A stretch of 64,000 bases of DNA from Corynebacterium nuruki S6-4 (GTDB taxonomy: Bacteria; Actinomycetota; Actinomycetes; Mycobacteriales; Mycobacteriaceae): positions 2,356,001-2,420,000 of the forward strand of contig NZ_CP042429.1 in assembly GCF_007970465.1 (NCBI RefSeq), in the 5' to 3' direction. The position numbers and the translations under genes are program-made. Below are positions 55,728 through 64,000 of this stretch, piece after piece. The notes under the pieces were generated by a model. The model did not search any database, was not told the origin of the DNA, and saw only the letters and a list, made by a program, of their open reading frames with translations. The number at the start of each line of letters is the position of its first letter. Within the stretch, counting starts at the first letter, position 1.

Positions 55728-56296
55728 CAGCAGTCAGCCTTGCTGGCGTCGACGACGGAGACCTGGCTGCCGGCGGCCGTGAGCTTGTCCGCGGAAATCG
55801 AGGTGGCCTTGATCTTCTGGTCGAAGGCGTGGATCTGGTCGGCCGAGATGCCCCACTGGCCGGCCTGGGCGCCGCCGTCGAGCTGCGAGGCGTCGACACC
55901 GATCTGCGGCTTGATCAGGGTCATGCCACCGTTGAGGCCCGGGGCGCCGATGACGAGGTTGTCGGCCGAGAAGTTCTGGCCCGGGACCTTCATCTGGAAC
56001 TTCTTGTCGCCCAGGCCCGGCAGCTTGACCGGCGCGGCCATGCACAGGTCGGTGACCTGGGCCTTCTTGAACTTCAGTTTCGAGACGGCGACGTCGCTAT
56101 CGCGCAACTTGTCGGTGCCGACGAAGATGGCGACGCCCTCGCCGTCGAGACCGGAGACCTCCTGGGAGAAGATCGTGTTGGACAGTGCCAGGTTGGCGGA
56201 GATGCCGCCCTGCGCCATGGCGACGCCGGTGCCGGCGGTTGCAAGGAGGCCGACGGCGAGAATGCCGGCGAAACGCTTGCCCTTGATGTGACCCAT
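55727..56296 (-). CDS. DUF6230-family secreted protein
   Basis: 189 residues beginning MGHIKGKRFAGILAVGLLAT with a signal peptide ending near AMAQGG. ALSNTIFSQEVSGLDGEG and the repeated beta-type pattern, ending KADC, are those of DUF6230 proteins, often misannotated as cholesterol esterase. GGAGGAACAACA is a strong ribosome binding site. It is the first gene of a two-gene operon with the DUF6114 protein. Confidence 0.88.
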   Translation of the reverse strand: MGHIKGKRFAGILAVGLLATAGTGVAMAQGGISANLALSNTIFSQEVSGLDGEGVAIFVGTDKLRDSDVAVSKLKFKKAQVTDLCMAAPVKLPGLGDKKFQMKVPGQNFSADNLVIGAPGLNGGMTLIKPQIGVDASQLDGGAQAGQWGISADQIHAFDQKIKATSISADKLTAAGSQVSVVDASKADC

Positions 56297-56442
56297 TGTT
56301 GTTCCTCCGTCGGCGCCGCTCGAGGCGCCCGTCAGTGATGTGCGAGCTGGTACTCCCGCATATCGTATCTGCTGCGTAAGTGTTTCGACCAAAATTCTGG
56401 ATATTTTTGCCACTTGTTGCAGTTACGGCGTCCTGATGCAGG

Positions 56443-57747
56443 TCAACGGGGCGCGGCAGACCGGTCGGCGTGTCCCGGCGTGTTCCGGGACGCTGCCACG
56501 CACAGCAGAAGTGCTATCACCTCCACGACGATCAGCGCCAGGATGAGCGCCGTCCACCCCAGCGCGAAGACATGCCCGGCCGCCCACCCCAGGATCGAGG
56601 ACCCGAGGTAGTAGTTCATGACATAGGTGGAGGACGCCTCCGCCCGGTCGCGCGTCGCGATCGCACCCACCAGCGTCGAGGCGGTCGAGTGCACCGCGAA
56701 GAAACTCGCCGTGAAGATGAGGACCCCCACGATCGTCGCCCACAGGGTGGGGATGAGGGCCAGCAGCAGTCCCACCACCATGAGCAGCGTCGACAGGGTC
56801 AGCACCCGGGCCGGACCGAAGCGGGCGGTCAACGCCCCGGCACGGGCCGAGGACCACGTCCCCGAGAGATAGAGGAGGAAGACCATTCCGGCCAGCAGCT
56901 CACTGAGCCCGAACTGCTCGGTGAGGTGGAAACCCAGGTAGTTGTACAGCGAGACGAACGAGCCCATGAGCAGGAACGGCAGGATGAACAGGGCGACGAG
57001 CCGCGGATTGCGCCAGTGGCTGCGGAACGCCGCGAACTCATGGGCGAGGGTGATCCGCTTCGGCGTGAAGTTCCGCTGCGCCGGCAGGGCCCACGCGCAG
57101 ACCACACCGAGGATGAAGGCCACCACCGCGCCGGCGAGCGAGGCGCCGCGCCAGCCGGTCACCTCCAGGAACCCCGACGGGATGAGCCGGCCCAGCAGGC
57201 CGCCGAGCGAGGTGCCCGAGATATAGAAGCCCATCACCTTGCCGAGATGGGAGGGGTGGATCTCCTCGGCGAGGAAGGTCATCGTCACCGCGGGCACGCC
57301 CGCCACCGCGATGCCCTGCAGGGCGCGCAGCCCGATCAGCGTGCCGATGCCGGGGGCGAGACAGAGCAGCAGGCTCAGCACGGTGGCGGCGAGGACCGAG
57401 ATCTGCAGGACGCGCCGGCGTCCCACCCGCTCGGACAGGATGCTCACCGGCATCACGCTGACGGCGAGCAGGCCGGTCGTCGCGGAGACGGTCAGCGCCG
57501 CGGTCGTCGGGGAGACGCCCAGGTCCTCGTGGATCGCGGGGAGGAGCGCCTGCGTGAGGTACATGGCGTTGAAGGACGCCAACCCGGCGGTCGCGGCGGC
57601 GATGAGGACGCGCCGGTAGCCGGGGTCCCCGGGGCGAGTCCGGCCTGGTGACCCTGCTGGCCCTGCTGTTCCGGGTGATCCTGTTGTTCCGGCTGTTGCG
57701 CTGTCGCTGCCATGTGTCCATGGTGCGCTCCGCCGATCATCGTGCAA
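56443..57747 (-). CDS. MFS transporter; start codon unresolved
   Basis: A 12-helix drug:H+ antiporter-type permease. Recognisable pieces: FNAMYLTQALLPAIHEDLGV, SERVGRRRVLQISVLA (motif A), GVPAVTMTFLAEEIHP and ISGTSLGGLLGR (motif C region). The C-terminus ends HADRSAAPR. In the transporter frame there is no ATG or GTG before the first helix; the only usual initiator is TTG 57747, which falls within a LysR-type operator. The best ribosome binding site (GGCGGAG) serves ATG 57721 in a different frame, and ATG 57713 opens a third frame. A frameshift near 57620-57660 is therefore possible. Coordinates use TTG 57747. Confidence 0.85.
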   Translation of the reverse strand: MHDDRRSAPWTHGSDSATAGTTGSPGTAGPAGSPGRTRPGDPGYRRVLIAAATAGLASFNAMYLTQALLPAIHEDLGVSPTTAALTVSATTGLLAVSVMPVSILSERVGRRRVLQISVLAATVLSLLLCLAPGIGTLIGLRALQGIAVAGVPAVTMTFLAEEIHPSHLGKVMGFYISGTSLGGLLGRLIPSGFLEVTGWRGASLAGAVVAFILGVVCAWALPAQRNFTPKRITLAHEFAAFRSHWRNPRLVALFILPFLLMGSFVSLYNYLGFHLTEQFGLSELLAGMVFLLYLSGTWSSARAGALTARFGPARVLTLSTLLMVVGLLLALIPTLWATIVGVLIFTASFFAVHSTASTLVGAIATRDRAEASSTYVMNYYLGSSILGWAAGHVFALGWTALILALIVVEVIALLLCVAASRNTPGHADRSAAPR

Positions 57748-57753
57748 AATGCA
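57743..57753. promoter_or_regulatory. LysR-type operator candidate TGCA-N3-TGCA
   Basis: TGCAAAATGCA is a T-N9-A dyad located in the divergent gap between the MFS gene and the LysR gene, 25 nt before the LysR ATG. This is the usual place for an autoregulatory LysR site. Confidence 0.45.
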
Positions 57754-57777
57754 ACGGTGAAGATGTAACGTCCCGGT

Positions 57778-58683
57778 ATGCGCATTGATGATCTGGCCTG
57801 GTTCACCGACCTCGCCGAGACCCGCAACATGGTCGACACGGCCCTGTCCACCGGCATCAGCCAGTCCGCCCTGTCGCGCCGCCTCGCCGGCCTCGAGGAG
57901 GAGATCGGCACCCCGCTGTTCGACCGGCTGGGACGCAGCCTCCGGCTCAACCGTCAGGGACAGATCATCGCGGACGCCGCCCGGGACGTCCGCGGCCGCT
58001 GGCTGGACGCCGTGGAACAGGCCCGCCGCGACGTCGACCCCGAACGCGGCACCGTCCGCCTCGCCTTCATGCACTCGCTGGGGACCTGGCTCGTCCCGGA
58101 ACTGCTGCGGAGCTACCGGGCCGAGCATCCCGGCGTGCACTTCGAACTGGTCCAGGGCGCCGCCCGCGATCTCGTCGACCGGGTGACGTCGGGGCAGTCG
58201 GACCTCGCACTCGTCGGCCCCGAACCCACCGCCGAGATCCGCGCGGGGGAGGTGCGGTGGGCCGAACTTGCCCAGCAGAGTCTCGGCCTCGCCGTCCCTG
58301 ACAGTCACCGCTGGTCCGGACGCCCCGACATCGACCTGGCGGAAGCGCACGATGAACCGTTCGTCGCGATGCTCGACGGCTTCGGGACACGGATCCTGCT
58401 CGACCAGCTCAGTGCCGATGCGGGCTTCCGGCCGCGGCTGGTCTTCGAGTCCATGGAGCTCACCACGGTCGCGGGCCTGGTCTCCGCCGGGCTGGGGGTG
58501 GCGCTGCTGCCGCTCGAGGACCCGAACCTGCGGTTGCCGGGGATGGCGGTCATCCCGTTGCGGACGCAGCGTCGCCGTGAACTCGGCATCGTCTGGACCG
58601 CCGGTGGCGCCGACGTCGCAGGAGCCGCTCTACCGCCCCCGGTGCAGGGCTTCCTCGACTTCGTCATCGCCTCGCGTCAGTAA
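57778..58683 (+). CDS. LysR-family transcription regulator
   Basis: 301 residues. N-terminal winged helix: LAWFTDLAETRNMVDTA, ISQSALSRRLAGLEEEIGTP, LFDRLGRSLRLNRQG. The C-terminal part is a periplasmic-binding-protein-like effector domain (GTVRLAFMHSLGTWLVPELL, AGLVSAGLGVALLP). It is divergent from the MFS transporter, which it most probably controls in answer to a transported compound. Effector unknown. Confidence 0.94.
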   Translation: MRIDDLAWFTDLAETRNMVDTALSTGISQSALSRRLAGLEEEIGTPLFDRLGRSLRLNRQGQIIADAARDVRGRWLDAVEQARRDVDPERGTVRLAFMHSLGTWLVPELLRSYRAEHPGVHFELVQGAARDLVDRVTSGQSDLALVGPEPTAEIRAGEVRWAELAQQSLGLAVPDSHRWSGRPDIDLAEAHDEPFVAMLDGFGTRILLDQLSADAGFRPRLVFESMELTTVAGLVSAGLGVALLPLEDPNLRLPGMAVIPLRTQRRRELGIVWTAGGADVAGAALPPPVQGFLDFVIASRQ

Positions 58684-58745
58684 TCCCACTGACCCCACAG
58701 TGACCCCACTGATCCCGCTGGCCAAACCAGCCCCACTGTGATCCC

Positions 58746-58878
58746 ACGTCGGCCGGTGCTCCGCCCGTTGTGGGCCATCGGCCCCGCATCTTGGGACGGG
58801 AGGACGTTTTACCCCCGCAAACATGACCTGCCGTCCCAAGGTGTGGGTCTTCGGCACCTGGGTTCGTTCGGCCGACGT
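58746..58878. repeat. Composite inverted-repeat element with nested boxes
   Basis: ACGTCGGCC (58746-58754) and GGCCGACGT (58870-58878) are perfect outer boxes; TTGGGACGG (58791-58799) and CCGTCCCAA (58831-58839) are perfect inner boxes. The arms between are only loosely similar (54 and 48 nt). The centre is unusually A/T-rich (GACGTTTTACCC). It fills most of the 259-nt gap after the LysR gene. Could be a degenerate miniature mobile element or a structured terminator. Confidence 0.55.
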
Positions 58879-58942
58879 GCGAGGTCGGCCGCCGAGGCCC
58901 GGTGGGGCGGATGCGGGGTCGGGAGGTGGACCGGGAAACCGG

Positions 58943-59383
58943 TCAGTCGAGGGCGGCGTCCTGCGGGAGCAGGCGGCTGGCCAGTGCCCGCCACCCGATG
59001 CACAGCACCCCGAGCACGATGAGCGACACGATGTACATGAAGATCTCGAACTGCGTGTTCGCGATACTCCACACGACGATGCCGGCGAACCAGGTCACCA
59101 GCCAGATGAGCACCCCGGTGCCGCGGGCGCGGTGGACCTGCGGGGTGAAGGTCAGGCCCCACGCGATCGCGAGGCCGACGGCGAACGGCCAGCACGCATG
59201 GAACCAGGTGCCGATCGTCAGCGGGGAATGCGCCAGACGTGCGAGGACGGCGAAGAGGATCACCGCGACCACATCGAGGATCACCGCGTTGCGGGTGCCG
59301 AGTCTGGCGGTCGCGGAAAGCGGGCCGGAGGGTTCGCCGGGGACGGGGCCGTCGATGACGTCGCTGGTGTCTGCATGTGCCAT
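58943..59383 (-). CDS. DUF3054 membrane protein
   Basis: 146 residues from ATG 59383 (MAHADTSDVIDG); ATG 59392 would add three. Four predicted helices: NAVILDVVAVILFAVLARL, WPFAVGLAIAWGLTF, GVLIWLVTWFAGIVVWS and IFMYIVSLIVLGVLCIGWRA. RLAHSPLTIGTWFHACWPF is typical of DUF3054. TACGAT just upstream fits a leaderless transcript. Function unknown. Confidence 0.88.
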   Translation of the reverse strand: MAHADTSDVIDGPVPGEPSGPLSATARLGTRNAVILDVVAVILFAVLARLAHSPLTIGTWFHACWPFAVGLAIAWGLTFTPQVHRARGTGVLIWLVTWFAGIVVWSIANTQFEIFMYIVSLIVLGVLCIGWRALASRLLPQDAALD

Positions 59384-59448
59384 GGCCGCCATCGTAGTCG
59401 TCGACCGGTGGTTGCAGGTCCGTCACACACCCGGACCCACCCGGCAGG

Positions 59449-60687
59449 TCAGGGTTCCGGTTCGTCGACCGGACGGGGGCGGGCCGTGTCCTCCGGGGAT
59501 TCTGCGCCGGGCTCACCCGACTCTTCGGGATCACCGGACGCCGCAGCGTCGCCGCCCCCGTCGGTGTCCGCCGGGGAATCGGCCCCGGACCGGGCGGCGT
59601 CCCCACCGACGATCTGCCGCAATGTCGGGCCCTCACCGTGCGGGCGCGAGTCCAGCACGAACGTCCACACGAACACGAGCCAGCCGACGATCGCCAGACC
59701 GACGAAGCTGATCATGCGGAACACGATCACCGCAGCGAAGGCCTTGCCGGACCCCATCTGTGCCACACCGACGAGCATGCCGGTGAGGGCGGCGTCCACC
59801 GGGCCCAGGCCGCCCGGGGTGACCTGCGCCTGGCCGACCAGTTTCGCGGTGATGAAGGCGAGCACCACACCGGCGACGGGGGCCTCACCACCGACGGCGA
59901 GGACGCAGAACAGCAGGCAGAAGATCTCCGCCACCCAGTTGAGCAGTGACAGGACGACCGACCAGCCGAGTTTGGCGGGCCGGAGTTCCACGGCGCCGAG
60001 CTGGTCGGCGAAGCCGGAGACCTTGTCGCTCCACCGGTCCTCCGGGGCGTTGCGCCACCGGTTGAACGCGGCGAGCACCTTCTGCAGCCACCGCTCGACA
60101 CGGTCGGGGTGCCGGGCGACCCAGTTCGCGCCGAACGCCAGGAGGATGAGCACGACGATCGTCGTGGCCATCGAGTACGGGTGGAGGTCGGCGGTGACGA
60201 AGAACATCGAGCCGAAGCCGAGGATCGCCATGCCCGCGCCCGACAGCACGCCGGAGATCACCATGTACCAGCTGGCGATGACCGGGGTGGCGCCCCATTT
60301 CAGCTGTTCGCGGAAGATCATCGCGGCGGAGATCGCGGGGCCGCCGGGGAAGGTGGCGGACCAGGCGTTGGCCGCGAAGCCGAGGGCGTTGGCGGAGGTG
60401 CGTTTCACCGCGACGCCGGCGGAGCGCAGCAGAACGACCATGACCTCGGCCTGGAAGAGCATGGCGAGGGCCATGGCGACGACGGCGACGGTGATGTACC
60501 AGTTGTTCGCCGCCTTGATGGCGTCCCACCCGTCCTGGAACAGGTGGTAGTGGCCGCGCAGGGCGAAGGCGACGATACCGATGACGAGCAGGGTGAGCAG
60601 GGCGCGGACCCGCGGGTCCTTGAGCCACAGGATGATGCGCCGTCGTCGGCTGTGCGGGCCGACTTTCACCCGTTCGTCGTCGGTCAT
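59449..60687 (-). CDS. UPF0104 / LPG synthase-like membrane protein (YbhN family)
   Basis: 412 residues with about eight membrane helices. LGFAANAWSATFPGGPAISAAM and TAKLVGQAQVTPGGLGPVDAAL are the conserved blocks of the flippase-like domain found in MprF and YbhN proteins. The C-terminal ~70 residues are a soluble acidic Gly/Pro/Glu-rich tail. The start overlaps the stop of the MmpL3-like gene (ATGA), so the two are co-translated. A similar membrane gene lies near mmpL3 in mycobacteria; a link to lipid transport is inferred. Confidence 0.9.
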   Translation of the reverse strand: MTDDERVKVGPHSRRRRIILWLKDPRVRALLTLLVIGIVAFALRGHYHLFQDGWDAIKAANNWYITVAVVAMALAMLFQAEVMVVLLRSAGVAVKRTSANALGFAANAWSATFPGGPAISAAMIFREQLKWGATPVIASWYMVISGVLSGAGMAILGFGSMFFVTADLHPYSMATTIVVLILLAFGANWVARHPDRVERWLQKVLAAFNRWRNAPEDRWSDKVSGFADQLGAVELRPAKLGWSVVLSLLNWVAEIFCLLFCVLAVGGEAPVAGVVLAFITAKLVGQAQVTPGGLGPVDAALTGMLVGVAQMGSGKAFAAVIVFRMISFVGLAIVGWLVFVWTFVLDSRPHGEGPTLRQIVGGDAARSGADSPADTDGGGDAAASGDPEESGEPGAESPEDTARPRPVDEPEP

Positions 60688-62996
60688 CGGTGACCACCGT
60701 CCCGGTGCTGTTCGGCGTCGAGCCGTTCCTTCAGGGCGGAGAAGGGGATCGCGCCGGACGCCGCTTCGCCGGGGTCGGCGTCCGGAACGCCCCCGGCAGG
60801 AGTCACGGCAGATGCCCCGTCAGTTGCCGGGGCACTACCGGCACCGTCGGACGCCGTGGCGAGCCGCTCGTTGTGGCCGACCTTCTCCGACAGCCGGGTG
60901 ATCCAGCGCGGCGCCCACCAGCAGTCCTCCTTGAGCAGGGACATGACGGCGGGGACGAGCAGCATGCGGATGACGGTCGCGTCGATGAGCAGCGCGGCGA
61001 TCATGCCGAAGGCGATGTACTTCATCATGACGATCGAGGAGAAGCCGAACGCACCGCACACCACGATCATGATGAGGGCGGCGGCGGTGATGATGCCGCC
61101 GGTCGTCGCCGTGCCGAACCGGATCGCCGCGTTGGTGGAGGCGCCGTGCGCGCGGGCCTCCACCATCCGGGAGACGAGGAAGACCTCGTAGTCGGTCGAC
61201 AGGCCGTAGACGATGGCGATGATGAGCACCAGGACGGGGCTCATCAGCGGTCCGGCGGTGAAGTTCAGCAGGTCGGCGCCGAGACCGTCGACGAAGATCC
61301 AGGTGAGGATGCCGAGGGTGGCGCCGGTGCCCAGCAGGTTCATGATGACCGCCTTGGCGGGCAGGATGACCGAGCCGAAGACGACGGACAGCAGGATGAA
61401 GGAGGCCGCGATGATGTAGAGCAGCATCCACGGCAGCTTGCTGAACAGGGCGTCCAGCGATTCGACCTCCATCGCGGGGGTGCCGGCGACGAGGACGTCG
61501 GCACCGGGGACGTTGATGTCGCGCAGGGCGTCGACGATGTCGCCGTTGTCGTCGCGGTCGGCGATGCCGGCGGAGAGCACCGTCACCCCGTCGCGGGTCG
61601 GCTGGCTGACCTGGAAGGGGGCGGTGAGCCCGTCGACGGCGTTGGCCTGCTGGTAGACCTGCCCGAGGGCGGCGTTGTCGCCGGTGACGACGAGCTTCAC
61701 CGGGTCGGTGCGCAGCTCGGGGAAGTCGGCGTCGAAGTGGTTCTGGGCGACACGGGTGGGTTCGTCCGGCGGCAGGAAGGTCTCGTTGATGCCGCCGAAC
61801 TTCACGCCGCCGAGCGGGACGGTCAGGGCGAGCAGCACGCCGACGAGTCCGACGGTGATGATCTTCGCGTGCCGCATCGCGAAGGACGAGATCCGGCCCC
61901 AGGCCGAATCGACGGTCTCGGCGCGGGTCTTGCCGCGGTGGAACAGCGTCCACTTGTCGATGTTGCGCCCCAGCAGGGAGAACACGCTGGGCAGCACCAT
62001 CACCGACAGCAGGGCGGCGAGCAGGACCGCGGAGATCGCCCCGTAGGCCACCGACTTGAGGAAGGCCTGCGGGAACAGCAGCAGCCCGGACAGTGCCACG
62101 GCCACCATCAGCGCGGAGAAGACCACGGTCTTGCCGGCGCTGGCGGTGGTGTTGCGGACCGAGGTGGGGACGTCGTTGCCTTCGGCGAGTTCCTCCCGGA
62201 ACCGGGAGACCATGAACAGGCCGTAGTCGATCGCCAGGCCGAGGCCGAGCAGGGTGACGACGGACTGGGCGAAGGTGTTGACGGTGGTCACGCCGGCGAG
62301 CAGGGACAGGATGCCCATGGAGCCGAGGATCGACAGGATGCCGACCAGCAGCGGCATGCACGCGGCGACGACGGAGCCGAAGACGAGGATGAGCAGCACG
62401 GCGACGGCGGGCAGGCCGATGATCTCGGCGCGGGAGATGTCGTCGCTCATGCCGGTGTCCAGTGCCCCGGAGACGGCGGTCGCGCCGCTGATCTCCACGG
62501 TGGCGCCGTCCAGGTGCAGGCCGTGGAGGTCGTCCTCGATCGCGCGGTAGTTCTTCAGCACCTCGTCGGCGGTGCCCTGCAGGGCGACGGAGGCGAAGGC
62601 GGCGGAGTGGTCGCCGGTGATCATCTGCGCCTGGTTGCTGTCGAAATAGCTGGTGACCTGGCGGATGTTCTCCGAGTGGCTGAGGGCCAGGGTGTTGATC
62701 TGGCGTGACATGTCGGCCTTGACGGCCGGGGAGGTCAGGTCGGCGCCGCCGCCGGGGGCGTCCGCGTCGCGGGTGACGAGGATGATGACGTCACCGGAGG
62801 CGTCCCGTCCGAACGTCTCCTCCTCGATCTGTGCGGCGCGGGTGGACTCACTGTGCGGGTCGTCCCAGCCCTCCGAACTCATACGGTCGCCGAGCTGTGT
62901 GCCGATGCCGAGGTACAGCAGGGCGATGACAGCGATCACCACCGCCGGAATCAGCCGACGGTGGCGGTAGGCGACGTTGCCCCACTTCGTGAACAC
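60684..62996 (-). CDS. MmpL3-like RND transporter of trehalose monomycolate
   Basis: 770 residues starting at GTG 62996 with AGAGGAGAACA upstream. Twelve membrane helices in two halves, each with a large periplasmic loop. The proton-relay Asp-Tyr pairs are GLGLAIDYGLFMVSRF and YGLSTDYEVFLVSRM, as in MmpL3. Neighbour trmB upstream also matches mmpL3 (Rv0206c/Rv0208c) and corynebacterial CmpL1. It would export trehalose monomycolate, the substrate of the mycolyltransferases encoded at 18646-27837. The C-terminal cytoplasmic tail (~60 residues) is shorter than in M. tuberculosis. Confidence 0.93.
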   Translation of the reverse strand: MFTKWGNVAYRHRRLIPAVVIAVIALLYLGIGTQLGDRMSSEGWDDPHSESTRAAQIEEETFGRDASGDVIILVTRDADAPGGGADLTSPAVKADMSRQINTLALSHSENIRQVTSYFDSNQAQMITGDHSAAFASVALQGTADEVLKNYRAIEDDLHGLHLDGATVEISGATAVSGALDTGMSDDISRAEIIGLPAVAVLLILVFGSVVAACMPLLVGILSILGSMGILSLLAGVTTVNTFAQSVVTLLGLGLAIDYGLFMVSRFREELAEGNDVPTSVRNTTASAGKTVVFSALMVAVALSGLLLFPQAFLKSVAYGAISAVLLAALLSVMVLPSVFSLLGRNIDKWTLFHRGKTRAETVDSAWGRISSFAMRHAKIITVGLVGVLLALTVPLGGVKFGGINETFLPPDEPTRVAQNHFDADFPELRTDPVKLVVTGDNAALGQVYQQANAVDGLTAPFQVSQPTRDGVTVLSAGIADRDDNGDIVDALRDINVPGADVLVAGTPAMEVESLDALFSKLPWMLLYIIAASFILLSVVFGSVILPAKAVIMNLLGTGATLGILTWIFVDGLGADLLNFTAGPLMSPVLVLIIAIVYGLSTDYEVFLVSRMVEARAHGASTNAAIRFGTATTGGIITAAALIMIVVCGAFGFSSIVMMKYIAFGMIAALLIDATVIRMLLVPAVMSLLKEDCWWAPRWITRLSEKVGHNERLATASDGAGSAPATDGASAVTPAGGVPDADPGEAASGAIPFSALKERLDAEQHRDGGHR

Positions 62997-63005
62997 TGTT
63001 CTCCT

Positions 63006-63791
63006 CTAGCGACGTTTCCACAGGTATTCGCGGATGATGTGTTCCTTCTCGAGTCCCTTGCCCTCGAACTTGGTGGTGATCTGCCGGTCGGTGAGCACCG
63101 GCACGGTGGTCTCCCGGACGGCCGGGTCCGTCGGCCAGCCCAGGTATTCCAGGTCCGGCTCCGCCTCGACGAGTTCGTCGATCCACTCGGCGTAGTCCGC
63201 GTGGTCGGTGGCGACGTGGAGGATGCCGCCGGGCTTCAGGCGGGACGCCATGAGGTGGAGTGTGCCGGTCTGGATGATGCGCCGCTTGTGGTGGCGGGCC
63301 TTGGGCCACGGGTCCGGGAAGAACACCCGGATCCCGTCGAGGCTGTCGGGGGCGAACATGCGCTGCAGGACCTCCACCCCGTCGCCGCGGATCAGCCGCA
63401 CGTTGGTGAGACCGCCGCGGACGACCGCGCCGAGCAGTTTGGCGAGCCCGGGCCGGTAGATCTCCACGGCGACGATGTTGTGGTCGGTCTCCAGCGGCGC
63501 CATGGCGGCGGTGGATGTGCCGGTGCCCGAGCCGATCTCCACGATGGTGGGGTGGCCGGTGCGGCCGAACCAGTCGTCGAGGTCGACGACGGTGTCCGGG
63601 TTGTCGTCGAGGTCCTTGCCGAGGGTCGGCCAGTTCTCCTGCCAGGTCTTCTCCTGGTTGTCCGTCAGGGTGCCGCGGCGGAAACTGAAGTTACCCAGTC
63701 GCGGATAGTCACGACCGTCGTTAAACTCGGTCTGCAACGGACGACCACGCCCGCTGGGGGCTGGTGACGGGGGAAGATCTGAAGTAGACAT
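63006..63791 (-). CDS. trmB: tRNA (guanine-N7-)-methyltransferase TrmB
   Basis: 261 residues from ATG 63791; ATG 63800 is also in frame. [23 protein letters not shown] is followed by TGTSTAAMA (SAM site), [11 protein letters not shown], and the catalytic [16 protein letters not shown], which is diagnostic. It methylates G46 of tRNAs. AAGAAT ends 7 nt before ATG 63791, supporting a leaderless start there. The MmpL3-like gene starts 9 nt downstream. Confidence 0.96.
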   Translation of the reverse strand: MSTSDLPPSPAPSGRGRPLQTEFNDGRDYPRLGNFSFRRGTLTDNQEKTWQENWPTLGKDLDDNPDTVVDLDDWFGRTGHPTIVEIGSGTGTSTAAMAPLETDHNIVAVEIYRPGLAKLLGAVVRGGLTNVRLIRGDGVEVLQRMFAPDSLDGIRVFFPDPWPKARHHKRRIIQTGTLHLMASRLKPGGILHVATDHADYAEWIDELVEAEPDLEYLGWPTDPAVRETTVPVLTDRQITTKFEGKGLEKEHIIREYLWKRR

Positions 63792-63830
63792 CCCGGTCAT
63801 TCTTGCAGAGCCGGGGCAGGGAGGGAAAGC

Positions 63831-64000
63831 ATGGACACGACTGTATCCGTGATCGGTCCGGACGAGACGACGGCGCGGGAGGTGGCCGCGGCCTTGCGGG
63901 GGTCCGGTGGGGGCTCCGGCGGGCGGCCCGGTGGGGGTTCGGGCGGGCCACTGCGCCACCGCATCGTCGTCGGTGCGGGGCCGGAGTCGACGGTACCGCA
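63831..64000 (+). CDS. 5' end of a hypothetical protein (runs off the window)
   Basis: ATG 63831 is preceded by GGGAGGGAAAGC, a good ribosome binding site. 56 residues are open to the edge: [20 protein letters not shown], then a Gly/Ser-rich linker and [16 protein letters not shown]. Divergent from trmB. Family not recognisable from this piece. Confidence 0.5.
   Translation, partial: MDTTVSVIGPDETTAREVAAALRGSGGGSGGRPGGGSGGPLRHRIVVGAGPESTVP

Overview
The window is about 67% GC chromosomal DNA from a mycolic-acid-containing actinobacterium. It is almost certainly a Corynebacterium of the high-GC group. The evidence is a complete arabinogalactan/mycolate gene block (glf, glfT2, a PAP2 phosphatase, ubiA, mycolyltransferases, a cutinase-like envelope protein, fadD32, pks13, accD4), an MmpL3-type exporter next to trmB, and mycolyltransferases carrying C-terminal LGFP repeats. 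I cannot name the species. No rRNA or tRNA gene was seen.

Layout. 1-4942: ribonucleotide reductase genes in an unusual divergent arrangement. A PNPOx-like flavoprotein, a flavin reductase-like protein and nrdE are on the minus strand; nrdI and nrdF are on the plus strand. The NrdF has its three metal-ligand glutamates replaced by Gln114, Ser174 and Lys208, which is the signature of metal-free class Ie ('QSK') subunits. 4958-14593: an MDR-type oxidoreductase, glf, a decayed HigB toxin with its HigA antitoxin, a glyoxalase-like protein, an acyl-CoA ligase, a heavy-metal ATPase/chaperone pair with a divergent Crp/Fnr regulator, and a lipoprotein. 14771-37623: the cell-envelope block. glfT2, a PAP2 phosphatase and ubiA build the galactan and the arabinose donor. 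Four mycolyltransferases transfer mycolate. The Rv3802c-like protein, FadD32, Pks13 and AccD4 make the mycolate. Two small membrane paralogues, a hemolysin III protein and a DUF732 lipoprotein are interspersed.

38177-53313: a complete type I-E CRISPR-Cas locus (cas3, cas8e, cse2, cas7e, cas5e, cas6e, cas1, cas2) followed by an array of 76 repeats of 28 nt (75 spacers). The locus is bracketed by four paralogous genes for 32-35 residue acidic amphipathic peptides, one on the left (plus strand) and three on the right (minus strand). Each has a strong ribosome binding site and its own hairpin terminator. These peptide genes are too short for ordinary gene calling.

53612-64000: a secreted Ala/Ser-rich protein and a DUF6230/DUF6114 pair, separated by a 27-bp perfect inverted repeat; a divergent MFS/LysR pair; an inverted-repeat element; a DUF3054 protein; then the minus-strand operon trmB - MmpL3-like - UPF0104 membrane protein. 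A new plus-strand gene starts at the right edge.

Most promising items: the class Ie NrdF with its flavin-enzyme neighbours, and the peptide family flanking the CRISPR-Cas locus.
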